Of a DNA stretch of 64,000 nt, positions 17,601 to 26,342 are shown in pieces; the first letter of the stretch is position 1; every line of letters starts with the position of its first letter. Source of the DNA: JACQQW01 sp964520655 (GTDB taxonomy: Bacteria; Omnitrophota; Gorgyraeia; Zapsychrales; Fredricksoniimonadaceae). The notes under the pieces were generated by a model that worked only from the letters and a program-made list of their open reading frames with translations, was not told the origin of the DNA and ran no database searches. The translations under genes and the position numbers were made by a program. Where the stretch lies: NCBI GenBank assembly GCA_964520655.1, contig CAZFNI010000001.1, forward strand, positions 140,280 to 204,279. The letters run 5' to 3'.

Positions 17601-18266
17601 GGGCTGCATATTGGTGAAGGGGGGGTGAATATATATTTTACGGCTGATCAGGAAAATGTTGCTTATCTTGATCCGCTGCGTCATCAGATCATTAGATCAT
17701 TATGGTTAGCCTTATATGGATTAGATCGAGATGAACAAAGGCTGCAGCAGCAAGAACATGATCGGAAAATGGCTGCTTTTATCAAGTCGTTGTTTAACGA
17801 GGGTGAAACAAATGCCTATCTTTTTCAACCTGTTAATGAAGAAGGCTATATTATTCTAATGAAAGAAGGACGAGAGATCGGACAGGTTGCTATTTTACCG
17901 TCAGGACAGGGAGGTATTCAGGTTGTTATTCAAAGATTTATTCCAACAATGGAGATATTTCAGTATGTTTTGCCGCAAAAGGACATTCAAGGACTGACAT
18001 GGTCGGATATTTTGATCGATGTGCTCGATATTCTGGAACAAAACGAGCGAGGCGATCGGGACCAAGGAATGCTGTCGAATACTGGGGGTATTGATCTGAG
18101 AGCTCAAAATGCACCTCTTTCTGTTATTACTCAAGGTGCAGGAGCCGTGATGCGGATCGATCGGTCTATTATTGATCAGATCGAAAGACAAGGCATAGAA
18201 GGTCTTATTCCTGTGGTTCTTAAGATATCCCCATTAGAAAGTACGCGTATTCTCTTTAAACAGTAA
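14691..18266 (+). CDS. Giant modular exported protein B: shared N-module with palindromic insertion, unknown payload, shared C-motif
   Basis: About 1191 residues; ATG at 14691 (GTG at 14688 also possible), 6 bp after protein A. A signal peptide (about 1-32, ending NSWAK) leads into the shared N-module: LPPAGTMVTLSPQYEPITIKG, LWVNLSPYEGSRVVPP, GRDMLAQDYILKQLTASLI, SRLKVMLEEDYLA, PRKYFSGG. Between DYLA and LPEIEKEVNEG it carries about 54 extra residues (from about 227) absent from both relatives; these are encoded by a palindromic element (15369-15529). The payload, about 390-1125, matches no family I know. The C-terminus has GGIDL and VIPVVLKISPL-like strands (EGLIPVVLKISPL). It is probably co-transcribed with protein A. 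Confidence 0.75.
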   Translation: MENHRKSLHVILSLVVFISGFLSSLPENSWAKHSSDLSINLPPAGTMVTLSPQYEPITIKGLTVVKNDPFRFDFIMTTGDDNKLQGEALKLEGEKLIRYFLASLAVPEQDLWVNLSPYEGSRVVPPALGDTELGRDMLAQDYILKQLTASLIYPEKELGKKFWDKVYAQMQAQYGKTVNIPVNTFNKVWIMADQAEVFEKDQTVMVTKSRLKVMLEEDYLAATRHEASGPAWAASVSSSHHPSPGGVANLKSTFPLVLRSKQSVTFGNTRYEGAAQSPDAGKTDTQEVIRQIILPEIEKEVNEGKNFASLRQIFNAIILAKWFKENLRDSIISQIYGDKSKVKGIEVQDKEIAQKIYEQYVRAYKKGVFNYIKVEKGDERLSSVPRKYFSGGVVGRVTITRISEIDAGTASSLKDHAMVFSTVLNLASGVNPPAYKIVPMVSDKADMAGLWKDLNDPAKVQIRMDQHRINFVTRHGTLSFVGEYFKDKPDALQKIRYAKQVYLSVLSFRDMSEIEAVIPALSVIEKRAVLSWIDSKFTSAGTPVSDKLGRIRDIIYGNEEDMAMTAGAFITAFTGRNGSGDRTIMINVLNELSKPPFVRVPKTILGEYDIYPVNDYVLMRVSKDAQKGKMNCVFEVDQGEIGSIEMVVDQSWYEAHSFADMIMLMKELAQHYLSDLALVMSGYVGVRADDIRVVGNVYFSNLQNDWDDGVEIIKDLQMLGWFMEQGAVPKFAFDRRKTRVDIDYGEGLPVLTFESREVNGKKVLDKVMYKKAGDDVPVLMVLVGRDGGKLPWVKKSVMNALAEFRRSLILYMLKRYPEQSRVILHLMSSKDRESLESTNSHLLGDYGYALYKVEEDYMRLPIASTITAGTEHHPPARILTFPGVYSPDYVRAGLEVASYLAHPNAIRYSKTDPEFIYPPAGLSLYAGYFSRISKAQKIILEEIERAFRQEGLVLYSRPIDHFGLERERREGLHIGEGGVNIYFTADQENVAYLDPLRHQIIRSLWLALYGLDRDEQRLQQQEHDRKMAAFIKSLFNEGETNAYLFQPVNEEGYIILMKEGREIGQVAILPSGQGGIQVVIQRFIPTMEIFQYVLPQKDIQGLTWSDILIDVLDILEQNERGDRDQGMLSNTGGIDLRAQNAPLSVITQGAGAVMRIDRSIIDQIERQGIEGLIPVVLKISPLESTRILFKQ
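15369..15529. repeat. 161-bp palindromic element inserted in frame within giant protein B
   Basis: Ends are inverted: GCATCGGGT (15369-15377) with ACCCGATGC (15521-15529), and TGGGCAGCA (15384-15392) with TGCTGCCCA (15509-15517); the short spacers differ (6 and 3 bases). The interior also has a CCCC/GGGG hairpin near 15418-15429. The reading frame stays open and adds about 54 residues that are missing at the same place in the two paralogues. The behaviour resembles Rickettsia palindromic elements, but I see no sequence relation to them. Confidence 0.7.
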
Positions 18267-18362
18267 AATCTTTTCACAAATCCGCATTGAAGAGATAGAA
18301 TGCCTCAGTTAAGATAATTATCTACGTAATTTCCCTTGGATCGTTAATGACGGAGGCTGACA

Positions 18363-18803
18363 ATGTCTAATGTTCGAGAAATACTCAAAACAAAAGGAAC
18401 GGCTGTTTGGTCTGTTGATCCGGCAGCTAAGGTTGGTGATACGATCAAGATGATGGCAGAGAAGAATGTTGGGGCTGTACTGGTTCTAGACGGGAAAAAG
18501 ATCATGGGTATATTTTCCGAGCGTGATTTTATCCGTAATGCGGCTAAAACGAATCTTTGTACCACTCAGGAAGCGCTGGTAAAGGATATGATGACCAGTC
18601 GTATTTTGTTTGTTGGGCCTTCCCAAACCACGGAGGAGTGTATGTCCCTCATGACGGCCAAACGCATCCGCCATCTTCCGGTGATCGAAAATGAAGAGCT
18701 GGTGGGTTTGATCAGCATTGGGGATGTTGTCAACAAGATCATCCAGGATCAGAAATTTTCGATCACCCAGCTGGAACGCTACGTAACAGGCGGGGCTTAT
18801 TAG
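18363..18803 (+). CDS. Tandem CBS-domain protein
   Basis: 146 residues made of two CBS domains and little else. The first (about 8-65) includes VGDTIKMMAEKNVGAVLVLDG and GIFSERDFIR; the second (about 75-135) includes CMSLMTAKRIRHLPVIENEELVGLISIGDVV. Such stand-alone pairs bind adenine nucleotides and act as energy or redox sensors. GGAGG lies 7 bp before the ATG. It sits upstream of glycogen phosphorylase, with 129 bp between, so any joint role in carbon storage is only a guess. Confidence 0.9.
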   Translation: MSNVREILKTKGTAVWSVDPAAKVGDTIKMMAEKNVGAVLVLDGKKIMGIFSERDFIRNAAKTNLCTTQEALVKDMMTSRILFVGPSQTTEECMSLMTAKRIRHLPVIENEELVGLISIGDVVNKIIQDQKFSITQLERYVTGGAY

Positions 18804-18892
18804 ATTTTCTTATCGGTCAGTGATTTTGTAAAAATGTGTTGTTGCTCTGCCATTATAGGAATAAGATACAAACTTCCCTGTTAAAGTTGTTT

Positions 18893-18915
18893 TGCGCCTT
18901 TAGTTTTTTGGCGCA
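18893..18915 (+). other. Short hairpin in the leader of glycogen phosphorylase
   Basis: TGCGCC at 18893-18898 and GGCGCA at 18910-18915 with a T-rich 11-base loop. There is no T-run after the stem, so it is not a typical terminator; the glgP ribosome site follows at about 18921-18926. Confidence 0.3.
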
Positions 18916-18932
18916 CTCCCAAAGGAGTAGAT

Positions 18933-21410
18933 ATGTCGTCTAAATCTGAGCCCAGATCAGGTTGGTCATTCTTAAATAAAGCCATGACCAAAGACGCATT
19001 GAAAGAATCATTCCAAGTTAATCGTCAATACACGCTTTCCAAAGACCAATATACCGCAACGATGTATGATAATTATCTCGCATTGTCGCTGGCTGTCCGT
19101 GACCGTATTGTGGAGCGGTGGATCAAGACCCAACAGAATTATCACAAAAGCAATGCCCGTCGTGTGTATTATTTATCGATGGAGTTTTTGATCGGAAGGC
19201 TGTTGGGCAATAATATCTATAACCTTGGGATAGAGAAACCGGTCTTTGATTCTTTGGAAGAATTAGGCTTGGATGCGGATGATATCCGCGAGCAGGAAGT
19301 AGATGCGGGTTTAGGCAACGGTGGTTTGGGGCGTTTAGCAGCGTGCTTTTTGGATTCCATGGCAACGCTTGGCATCCCATCTCACGGGTATGGCATCCGG
19401 TATGATTACGGGATATTCAATCAGAAGATCAAAGATGGTTTTCAAGTGGAGTTGCCGGATGAATGGCTGCGATTAGGAAGTCCCTGGGAGTTCGCCCGTC
19501 CGGAGAATACAGTCAAAGTGTCTTTTTACGGCAGAGTCCATATGGAGCCGGATGCTAATGATAAATTAAAGGTGCGCTTGATCAATACACAGGATATTAT
19601 GGCTGTTCCTTATGATATTCCTGTTCCCGGCTACAAGAACGATGTTGTCAACACCTTGAGGCTTTGGTCGGCGCGCAGTTCCCAGGATTTCGATTTTGAA
19701 TATTTCAAGTCGGGGGATTATGAGCAGGCCGTATACAAAAAGATCTTGTCGGAGAATATCTCCAAGGTCTTGTATCCTGCGGATGATATCTTAAGGGGAA
19801 GGGAGTTGCGCTTAAAGCAGGAATATTTTTTTACAGCTGCTTCAGTCGCAGATATTCTCAGGCGTTTTAAAGTGGAGAACCACAACATTGCCGATCTCCC
19901 TAAGAAAGTAGTTATCCAGTTAAATGATACGCATCCAACATTAGCCATCGTTGAATTGATGCGGCTGCTGTTAGACGAACATGGCATGGATTGGGAGGCT
20001 GCCTGGGATATTACGACCCAGGTGTTTGCGTACACGAACCATACTTTGATGCCGGAAGCGTTGGAATGCTGGCCGGTGGATATGTTTGAGACATTGTTGC
20101 CGCGTCACATGCAGATCATTTACGAGATCAATGCACGTTTCCTGCGTCAGGTAGCTCAGCAGCATTTGGGGGACGATCAGCTGCTGGGGCGGATATCCAT
20201 CATCGAAGAGGGGAATCCTAAAAAGATCCGGATGGCGTATTTGGCCATTGTCGGCAGTTTTTCTGTTAACGGGGTCTCAGCGCTGCATTCGGATCTGCTG
20301 AAAGAAAAATTGTTCAAGGATTTTTACACCTTGACCCCGGAAAAATTCAATAATAAGACTAATGGGATCACCCAGAGGCGCTGGTTGCTTAAAGCCAATC
20401 CTCGTCTATCATCCCTGCTGGTGGACACGATCGGGGATGAGTGGGTCAAGGATCTGACCCAATTGCAAGCCATTGAACAATTGGCCAAGAACAAAGATTT
20501 CGGGATCAAATGGTTTGAGGTAAAAAAGCAAAATAAAGAAACGCTCATCCGTTATATCCAGTCCTCCATGAATATCACGCTTGACCCCAATTCGATCTTT
20601 GACGTTCAGATCAAGCGCATCCATGAGTATAAGCGCCAGATCTTGTTTGCCTTGTACATCATTTCTCAATATCTGCGTATCAAGAATGATCCGGCCAAGT
20701 TCATTTATCCGCGCACCTTCTTGATCGGTGGGAAGGCGGCGCCGTCGTATCATATGGCCAAGTTGACCATCAAGTTTATCAACAGCATCGCAGATATCAT
20801 CAATCATGATAAGACGGTGAAAGACAAGATCCGACTGGTCTTTTTAGAGAATTATCGGGTTTCTTTGGCGGAGAAAGTCTTTCCAGCCAGCGACCTCTCT
20901 GAACAGATATCGACGGCATCAACGGAAGCGTCAGGGACCGGGAACATGAAGTTCATGCTTAACGGTGCGTTAACGATCGGCACATATGACGGGGCTAATA
21001 TTGAAATGGCGCAGAAAGCCGGTGAAGATAATATTTTCATCTTTGGTTTAAGAGCACATGAAGTGGCGGCGGTAAAACAAAAAGGATATGATCCCAAAGC
21101 CTATATTGAAAGTTCGCCGGTGTTAAAAGAGATCTTCTGGTTGATCCAGGGAGGATTCTTCAGTCCCCATAAGCCTGATCTTTTTGCACCGATCGTTCAT
21201 GCGTTGACAACGTATGATCCATATCTTGTATGTGCGGATTTTGATAGTTATTGTCTTATGCAGGACCAGGTATCAAGAACATATCTTGATAGGAATTTAT
21301 GGGTTTCTAAATCCATCATCAATGTGGCGCGCAGCGGTTTTTTCTCCAGTGACCGCACGATCCGTGAGTATGCCAGTGATATTTGGAAGATAGGACCGAG
21401 GCAGGAGTAA
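18933..21410 (+). CDS. glgP: Glycogen/starch phosphorylase
   Basis: 825 residues, usual length for bacterial GlgP. The enzyme releases glucose-1-phosphate from alpha-1,4-glucans with phosphate and pyridoxal phosphate. The PLP-lysine signature EASGTGNMKFMLNGALTIGT is at about 670-690; others are YYLSMEFLIGRLLGNN, DAGLGNGGLGRLAACFLDS and NDTHPTLAIVELMRLL. AAAGGAG precedes the ATG. Its product is the substrate of the phosphoglucomutase domain encoded at 43190-47917. The ADP-forming synthetase gene follows by 20 bp and may share its transcript. Confidence 0.97.
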   Translation: MSSKSEPRSGWSFLNKAMTKDALKESFQVNRQYTLSKDQYTATMYDNYLALSLAVRDRIVERWIKTQQNYHKSNARRVYYLSMEFLIGRLLGNNIYNLGIEKPVFDSLEELGLDADDIREQEVDAGLGNGGLGRLAACFLDSMATLGIPSHGYGIRYDYGIFNQKIKDGFQVELPDEWLRLGSPWEFARPENTVKVSFYGRVHMEPDANDKLKVRLINTQDIMAVPYDIPVPGYKNDVVNTLRLWSARSSQDFDFEYFKSGDYEQAVYKKILSENISKVLYPADDILRGRELRLKQEYFFTAASVADILRRFKVENHNIADLPKKVVIQLNDTHPTLAIVELMRLLLDEHGMDWEAAWDITTQVFAYTNHTLMPEALECWPVDMFETLLPRHMQIIYEINARFLRQVAQQHLGDDQLLGRISIIEEGNPKKIRMAYLAIVGSFSVNGVSALHSDLLKEKLFKDFYTLTPEKFNNKTNGITQRRWLLKANPRLSSLLVDTIGDEWVKDLTQLQAIEQLAKNKDFGIKWFEVKKQNKETLIRYIQSSMNITLDPNSIFDVQIKRIHEYKRQILFALYIISQYLRIKNDPAKFIYPRTFLIGGKAAPSYHMAKLTIKFINSIADIINHDKTVKDKIRLVFLENYRVSLAEKVFPASDLSEQISTASTEASGTGNMKFMLNGALTIGTYDGANIEMAQKAGEDNIFIFGLRAHEVAAVKQKGYDPKAYIESSPVLKEIFWLIQGGFFSPHKPDLFAPIVHALTTYDPYLVCADFDSYCLMQDQVSRTYLDRNLWVSKSIINVARSGFFSSDRTIREYASDIWKIGPRQE

Positions 21411-21430
21411 AACTAGAACAGGAGTGAGGT

Positions 21431-23491
21431 ATGAAGGACATTAGTAGTATTTTTACGCCTAAACGTATCGCGGTCGTGGGAGCGTCCGTCGATGAAAAAA
21501 AGATCGGACATCAAATTTTTAAGAATATCATTGAGGGTGGGTATACGGGGGAATTGATCCCGATCAATCCCACGGCTCCTGAAGTCTTGGGGAGGAAGGC
21601 TTACCCGTCATTAGCTGCCGTTGCGCCGGGCGTTGATCTAGTCATCATTGCCATTCCCGCGCCGCATGTTATCAAGGCCATGGAAGAATGCGCGCAATAT
21701 AAAGCCAAAGCCGTGGCGATCATCACTTCTGGTTTTGGGGAAGTTGGCAAGATCGCAGAGGAACAGCGTTTAAGGAAGATCGCTGACGATAACAATATCG
21801 CTTTGCTGGGACCGAATATTTTTGGGCTGGCCTACGGGCCTTCAAAGCTCAATGCCAGTTTTGGTCCTCCCGAATTGTATCCAGGACATATTGCTTTTAT
21901 TACCCAGAGCGGGGCCTTGGGGATAGGGCTGATGGGTTGGACGGTCATGAAGAAACTCGGATTGGGGGCGCTGGTCAATGTCGGCAATAAGGCTGATATC
22001 GATGAAAAAGATCTGATCTCCTATTTTAATGAGGATCCTAATATTAAAGTCATTCTGATCTATATGGAAGGGATCAAGGATGGATTGAAGTTTTTGACCA
22101 CCAAGATCAAGAAGCCGACGGTTGTCTTGAAAGTTGGCCGTTCTTCCAGAGGAGCAAAAGCCGCCGCATCTCATACTGGTTCTCTGTCAGGTTCAGATGC
22201 GATTTATGACGGCGTTTTTAAGCAGTTGGGTGTTTTGCGGGCGGCCACCTTCACGGAAGCGTTCAGCTGGGCACGCGCATTATCGCAACCATTACCGACG
22301 GGCGATGATACGGTCATCATCACCAACGGCGGCGGTATTGGGGTCGCGACCACCGATGAATGCGAAACCCATAACATTAAGATCTTGGATGATCCTCAAT
22401 GGCTGGAAGAAAAATTTCGTAGTACCATGCCGGATTATGGAAGCACGAAGAATCCGATCGATGTGACTGGTGGAGCGGGTGTTGAGGGGTATCGCAAAGC
22501 CATGAAGATCGCTTTTGCGGAAGATCGCATCAAAGCGGTGATCGTGCTGTATTGTGAAACGGCTGTGACGGATCCCATGGAGATCGCGAAAGCTCTCCAT
22601 GAGACATTCGTGGAGGCCGGCTGCAATAAACCAGTTGTCATGTCGATGGTTGGCGGCGAACGCACCCGCGACGCGCTGGTCTACCTGAATAAGCATAATA
22701 TACCAGCATCAAGTCTCGTTGATGTGTCTGTATCCGCGCTAAAGATCATCTATACCTGGAGAGATATCAAGAATCGCGCTGTTTCCAATGCCGCGATCGA
22801 GCCGGCGCCTCAAGAGGTCCATGCGATCTTAAATGGGGTTAAAGCGCAGGGCAGAGATATTTTAATGGAGCACGAAGCACGTCAGGTCATGGAACTGTGC
22901 GGCGTTCCGACACCGCCCTGGGGTTTTGCCAAAAGTGCGGATGAAGCGGTGCGTTTGGCGGATTCCAAGAAACTTTATCCGCTGGCGATGAAGATCGCTT
23001 CACCCGATATTGTTCATAAGACTGATGTGGGGGGAGTCGTCTTGAATATCCGTGATGCAGCGGGACTGCGCGAACAGTATGAGAATATGATGTCGCGCAT
23101 CAAAAAAGCGGCGCCTTCAGCGAATTTGCTTGGCGTCAATTTGATCAAAATGGTCAGTGGTATTGAGTGTATTGTTGGGATGACAACGGATCCTCAGTTC
23201 GGACCGGCGGTCATGTTCGGTTTGGGCGGTGTGTTCGTTGAAGCCTTAAAAGATGTGTCGTTTAGGGTGGCGCCTTTTGATGCGGCCGAAGCGGAACGCA
23301 TGATGGGTGACATCAAGTCCAAAAAGATCCTGGAAGGTTTCCGCGGGATGAAAGCCGATAAACCGTCGATCATCAAGACGCTGGTGGCAGTTCAGAAACT
23401 GGCACCGCTTGTCAAAGAGATCGACATCAATCCATTGTTGACCAATCAAGACGGGTCCTATGCGGTTGATGCGAGGATCGTGTTGAAATAA
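21431..23491 (+). CDS. ADP-forming acetyl/acyl-CoA synthetase, alpha and beta subunits fused
   Basis: 686 residues. The N-terminal half is the CoA-binding/succinyl-CoA-synthetase-like part (RIAVVGASVDEKKIGHQIF; ITQSGALGIGLMGW) with the phosphorylated-histidine loop AASHTGSLSGSD at about 238-249. The C-terminal half (about 470-686) is the ATP-grasp part (MKIASPDIVHKTDVGGVVL; VMFGLGGVFVEALKDVSFR). This acyl-CoA synthetase couples hydrolysis of acetyl-CoA to ATP formation, a common route of acetate fermentation in anaerobes. It is followed by a strong bidirectional terminator. Substrate range is unknown. Confidence 0.93.
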   Translation: MKDISSIFTPKRIAVVGASVDEKKIGHQIFKNIIEGGYTGELIPINPTAPEVLGRKAYPSLAAVAPGVDLVIIAIPAPHVIKAMEECAQYKAKAVAIITSGFGEVGKIAEEQRLRKIADDNNIALLGPNIFGLAYGPSKLNASFGPPELYPGHIAFITQSGALGIGLMGWTVMKKLGLGALVNVGNKADIDEKDLISYFNEDPNIKVILIYMEGIKDGLKFLTTKIKKPTVVLKVGRSSRGAKAAASHTGSLSGSDAIYDGVFKQLGVLRAATFTEAFSWARALSQPLPTGDDTVIITNGGGIGVATTDECETHNIKILDDPQWLEEKFRSTMPDYGSTKNPIDVTGGAGVEGYRKAMKIAFAEDRIKAVIVLYCETAVTDPMEIAKALHETFVEAGCNKPVVMSMVGGERTRDALVYLNKHNIPASSLVDVSVSALKIIYTWRDIKNRAVSNAAIEPAPQEVHAILNGVKAQGRDILMEHEARQVMELCGVPTPPWGFAKSADEAVRLADSKKLYPLAMKIASPDIVHKTDVGGVVLNIRDAAGLREQYENMMSRIKKAAPSANLLGVNLIKMVSGIECIVGMTTDPQFGPAVMFGLGGVFVEALKDVSFRVAPFDAAEAERMMGDIKSKKILEGFRGMKADKPSIIKTLVAVQKLAPLVKEIDINPLLTNQDGSYAVDARIVLK

Positions 23492-23515
23492 TATCTTAAA
23501 TTGTCAGGTGTTCTT

Positions 23516-23547
23516 AAAAACCCTCCTTTTTAAAAAGGAGGGTTTTT
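23516..23547. terminator. Bidirectional intrinsic terminator
   Basis: A perfect 16-bp inverted repeat: AAAAACCCTCCTTTTT (23516-23531) and its complement to 23547, giving A- and T-runs on both strands. It serves the synthetase gene (+) and the CvpA-like gene (-), whose stop codon it touches. Confidence 0.95.
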
Positions 23548-24256
23548 ATTTTGGCTGGAGATTTTCTTCTTCTTGTTTTTTCTTTAGTTCTTCCATCATG
23601 CGTTTAATGAATTCAGGGTCCTGCATGAGTTTGATGATCTTTGGGTTGGACATCAGTGCGGAATAATTTTTTTCCTGGATCTCGGCTCTGATCTTAGGGT
23701 CAGATGTTATTTCTACAATGCGGGGATCAGAAAGAAATTCTTCCAGCGAAGGGATGTTGTGAGGGTTCGCTGCTGTTTCGGTTTGAGCTTCAGGTGCGGG
23801 GGTATTAGATATGCGTTTAGTGTCTTTCTTCTTGTGAAAGAGGAACGAATCAATATCCTTCGATAAGCTGGACATGATCACAGATGATTTAATGGTGTTG
23901 TTAAGAGTTTTAAGTGCCGGGTGGATTGGAGGCAGGAATGTTGTCAAATAAATGACCGGTAGTAAGAATATAAGGCCCCATGCCGCGGTGATCATTGATC
24001 CAAATGCTCGGCTGAGAACTGAAGGGGTGTTGCCGGTTTTGAAGAAACTTTTGAGCATATGGTAGAAAACAAAAGGCCCCATTAAACCGATAGCAAGGGC
24101 TATTGGAATGTTGTGGTGCCGGGTAAAGAAATAGTAAGCGATCGCCGTGGCGAGGATCACGGCTGCTGGATCTAAAAGGGACAACCAAAGCCCTCTGATC
24201 GCGCCGCGGACAAGCAGGATAACAAATGCTCCAAGAATGAACAGATCAATGAACAT
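23546..24256 (-). CDS. CvpA-family membrane protein with Gln/Glu/Lys-rich tail
   Basis: About 236 residues from the ATG at 24256; a TTG at 24289 would add 11 residues, but the CvpA fold usually begins MxxDL as here (MFIDLFILGAFVILLVRGAIRG). Four hydrophobic segments fill the first 120 residues, as in CvpA/colicin V production proteins. The soluble tail (about 140-236) has Pro/Ala-rich linker then two short repeats, FLSDPRIVEITSDPKIR and LMSNPKIIKLMQDPEFIKRM, similar in style to STI1/heat-shock-chaperonin-binding repeats. Neither candidate start has a clear ribosome site. Role unknown. Confidence 0.7.
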   Translation of the reverse strand: MFIDLFILGAFVILLVRGAIRGLWLSLLDPAAVILATAIAYYFFTRHHNIPIALAIGLMGPFVFYHMLKSFFKTGNTPSVLSRAFGSMITAAWGLIFLLPVIYLTTFLPPIHPALKTLNNTIKSSVIMSSLSKDIDSFLFHKKKDTKRISNTPAPEAQTETAANPHNIPSLEEFLSDPRIVEITSDPKIRAEIQEKNYSALMSNPKIIKLMQDPEFIKRMMEELKKKQEEENLQPK

Positions 24257-24425
24257 GGTTGATATTATAACATTGATAGGATTATTCAAAGAGGGAGTTT
24301 AATAAATCTGTACTGGTGCTTTAGGATGAATAATAATTATTTTCAACCATCAGTGAAATAAGATGTGTTAAAATTAATCAAATTAAATTTCATTAAGAAT
24401 TTAGCCGTTTGATAAGGAGAGTTAC

Positions 24426-24710
24426 ATGATTCTAAAATTAAACAAGATCACTCCTAAACCGTTTGTTCTGCTATCAACGATCATTTATTCGGTGGCGGGG
24501 CTTTTTCTGGGGTTGTTCTTTGCTATCGCTTCTGTCGCTGCTCCTCCTGAGCAAGAAGGTGTGAATCTTGGTTTTTGGTCGATCTTGATATTTCCGATCA
24601 TCAATGCCCTCATTGGTGCATTCTCCTCATGGATGATGTGTTTATTATACAATATTCTTTCTGGTTCCCTGGGCGGATTGGAATTTGAATTCGAAGAGAT
24701 GCAAAAATAA
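24426..24710 (+). CDS. Small two-helix membrane protein, DUF3566-like
   Basis: 94 residues with two transmembrane segments (about 14-40 and 52-78), the second containing FPIINALIGAFSSWMMCLLYN and followed by an acidic end, LEFEFEEMQK. The layout resembles the small DUF3566-type transmembrane domain. AAGGAGAG lies just before the ATG. DUF486 gene follows by 8 bp. No function is assigned. Confidence 0.7.
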   Translation: MILKLNKITPKPFVLLSTIIYSVAGLFLGLFFAIASVAAPPEQEGVNLGFWSILIFPIINALIGAFSSWMMCLLYNILSGSLGGLEFEFEEMQK

Positions 24711-24718
24711 CCGCGTCT

Positions 24719-25048
24719 ATGCTTACTGTTGTCCTTTTGGTCTTGTCCAATGTTTTTATGACGATCGCCTGGTATGGGCATTTGAGATACAAAAGTAGCC
24801 CGTTATGGATCGTCATCCTTATCAGCTGGGGCATTGCGTTCTTCGAATATTGTCTTCAAGTCCCCGCCAACCGTTTTGGCCACGGGCAATTCTCCGCTGC
24901 ACAGCTTAAAACTATTCAAGAAGTCATCACCCTGGTCGTTTTTAGCGTATTCTCCATTGTTTATTTAAAAGAACCTCTAAAATGGAATTATCTTGTCGGC
25001 TTTGCTTTAATGGTACTAGCGGTCTTCTTTATCTTTAAAAAATTCTAG
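24719..25048 (+). CDS. DUF486-family small membrane protein
   Basis: 109 residues with four predicted transmembrane helices. The conserved DUF486 stretch is clear: FMTIAWYGHLRY near the start, WGIAFFEYCLQVPANR(F/I)GH in the second helix and LKTIQEVITLVVFSVFS in the third. DUF486 proteins are related to drug/metabolite transporter (EamA-like) small proteins; their substrate is unknown. It lies in a run of envelope genes and starts 8 bp after its upstream neighbour. Confidence 0.88.
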   Translation: MLTVVLLVLSNVFMTIAWYGHLRYKSSPLWIVILISWGIAFFEYCLQVPANRFGHGQFSAAQLKTIQEVITLVVFSVFSIVYLKEPLKWNYLVGFALMVLAVFFIFKKF

Positions 25049-25056
25049 GTGGTTCG

Positions 25057-25593
25057 ATGATGCGTTGGTTTCTGTGTATCATATGTTTATTGTTGGTCGG
25101 CCAAGTTTTGGCCCAGGGAGAGTCTATGGACGCTATTTCGCAGGGCAAGGTTAAGGTCTTTGACGCGGTCAAACGCGCCTATGTGATCGTTGATAAAGTG
25201 GTCAAGACTGATGAAGAATGGAAAAAGATCTTAACGCCAAAACAATACGAGATCCTGCGTGAACATGGGACGGAGGCGGCGTTCTGTGGCTTGCCGGTAA
25301 AGGGGCATAAAAAGGGCATCTATCAATGTGCCGGCTGCGGCAATCACCTATTCCAGGTAACCGAAAAATTTGAATCAGGTACCGGTTGGCCTTCTTTTTG
25401 GCAGCCGGTGAATGAATCTAATGTGGGGACAACCGTGGATAATAGTTACGGCATGCAGCGCGTGGAGGTGCATTGTGCTCGCTGTGGCGGCCATTTGGGC
25501 CATGTTTTTGACGACGGCCCGCCGCCGACGCATAAACGATATTGTATTAACTCGTATGCGTTGAAATTCATTGAGGATGGACATGAACAATAA
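25057..25593 (+). CDS. msrB: Exported peptide-methionine (R)-S-oxide reductase
   Basis: 178 residues: signal peptide (about 1-21, ending VLAQG), then a complete MsrB domain. Two zinc CxxC pairs appear (CAGCGNHL and CARCGGHLGHVF), the substrate stretch SGTGWPSFW is intact, and the catalytic Cys lies in KRYCINSYALKF. MsrB reduces methionine-R-sulfoxide in damaged proteins; the signal peptide places it outside the cytoplasm, where it would need an external reductant. It overlaps the DUF1223 gene. Confidence 0.93.
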   Translation: MMRWFLCIICLLLVGQVLAQGESMDAISQGKVKVFDAVKRAYVIVDKVVKTDEEWKKILTPKQYEILREHGTEAAFCGLPVKGHKKGIYQCAGCGNHLFQVTEKFESGTGWPSFWQPVNESNVGTTVDNSYGMQRVEVHCARCGGHLGHVFDDGPPPTHKRYCINSYALKFIEDGHEQ

Positions 25594-26341
25594 AAATCTA
25601 TTCTTTGGGATCGCGGTATTATTGATGTGGTCAGTCTCGGGTTATGCTGCTGATTCCGACAAGGTCTCTGCTAAAAAAGGTTTCGCGCTGGTTGAATTGT
25701 TCGCGTCTGAAGGTTGTGGTAGCTGTCCGGCGGCGGATGCTCTCTTAACCAAGATCCTTAAAAAAGCTTCCAAAGAACATCTGCCTATTTATGCGTTAAG
25801 TTTTCATGTGGATTACTGGAATTATCTGGGTTGGAAAGACCGCTTTAGTTCACCCATTTATACTGAACGTCAGGGGCAGTATGTCTATGTGTTGAAAGCC
25901 AAGAATTCTTATACGCCGCAAATGGTCATCAACGGACAAAAGGAATGCGTCGGTTCTGATGAGAAAATGGTGTGGGGGTATATCAATGGATTCTTGGCTC
26001 AACCGTTCTCGGTTAATGTCAAGCTTGATCTGACTCATGAGGGGATAAGCAAAGTTAAGGTTCGTTATCATGTTGATCCAGTTGTAGAGGGTGCCTCGAT
26101 CAACTTGGCGCTGGTTGAACGCGATGTCAAAAGTCATCCCAATGCCGGTGAGAATGACGGGCAGCTGCTGGAACAGGATAATGTTGTGGTGAACTTTCAG
26201 ACCATTGCGTTGGCTCAACCTCAAGGGGAAGTGTCCTTTGACTTGCCTTCCGGCATTGATCCTTACAAATTCTCTGTGATCGCGTTTGTTCAAAAAATGG
26301 ATGACCTGAAAATTCTGACTGCCAATAGTGTGGACATATAA
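25583..26341 (+). CDS. Exported thioredoxin-like protein, DUF1223
   Basis: 252 residues from the ATG at 25583, which has GAGG 6 bp upstream. Signal peptide about 1-22 (ends GYAAD). The family core is plain: VELFASEGCGSCPAADALL, with a CxxC redox motif, and LSFHVDYWNYLGWKDRFSS, both typical of DUF1223 secreted proteins. A second, strand-rich half (about 150-252) follows. It overlaps msrB by 11 bp, so it may be the redox partner of MsrB in the envelope; this is inference. Confidence 0.88.
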   Translation: MNNKNLFFGIAVLLMWSVSGYAADSDKVSAKKGFALVELFASEGCGSCPAADALLTKILKKASKEHLPIYALSFHVDYWNYLGWKDRFSSPIYTERQGQYVYVLKAKNSYTPQMVINGQKECVGSDEKMVWGYINGFLAQPFSVNVKLDLTHEGISKVKVRYHVDPVVEGASINLALVERDVKSHPNAGENDGQLLEQDNVVVNFQTIALAQPQGEVSFDLPSGIDPYKFSVIAFVQKMDDLKILTANSVDI

Positions 26342-26342
26342 A

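Noticed and set aside
11241..18266. Proteins A and B as one gene split by a frameshift
   Set aside because: Each has its own signal peptide, N-module and C-motif, so they are separate full-length paralogues.
18893..18915. Intrinsic terminator before glgP
   Set aside because: T-run lies in the loop, not after the stem, and the glgP ribosome site follows; kept only as a weak hairpin.
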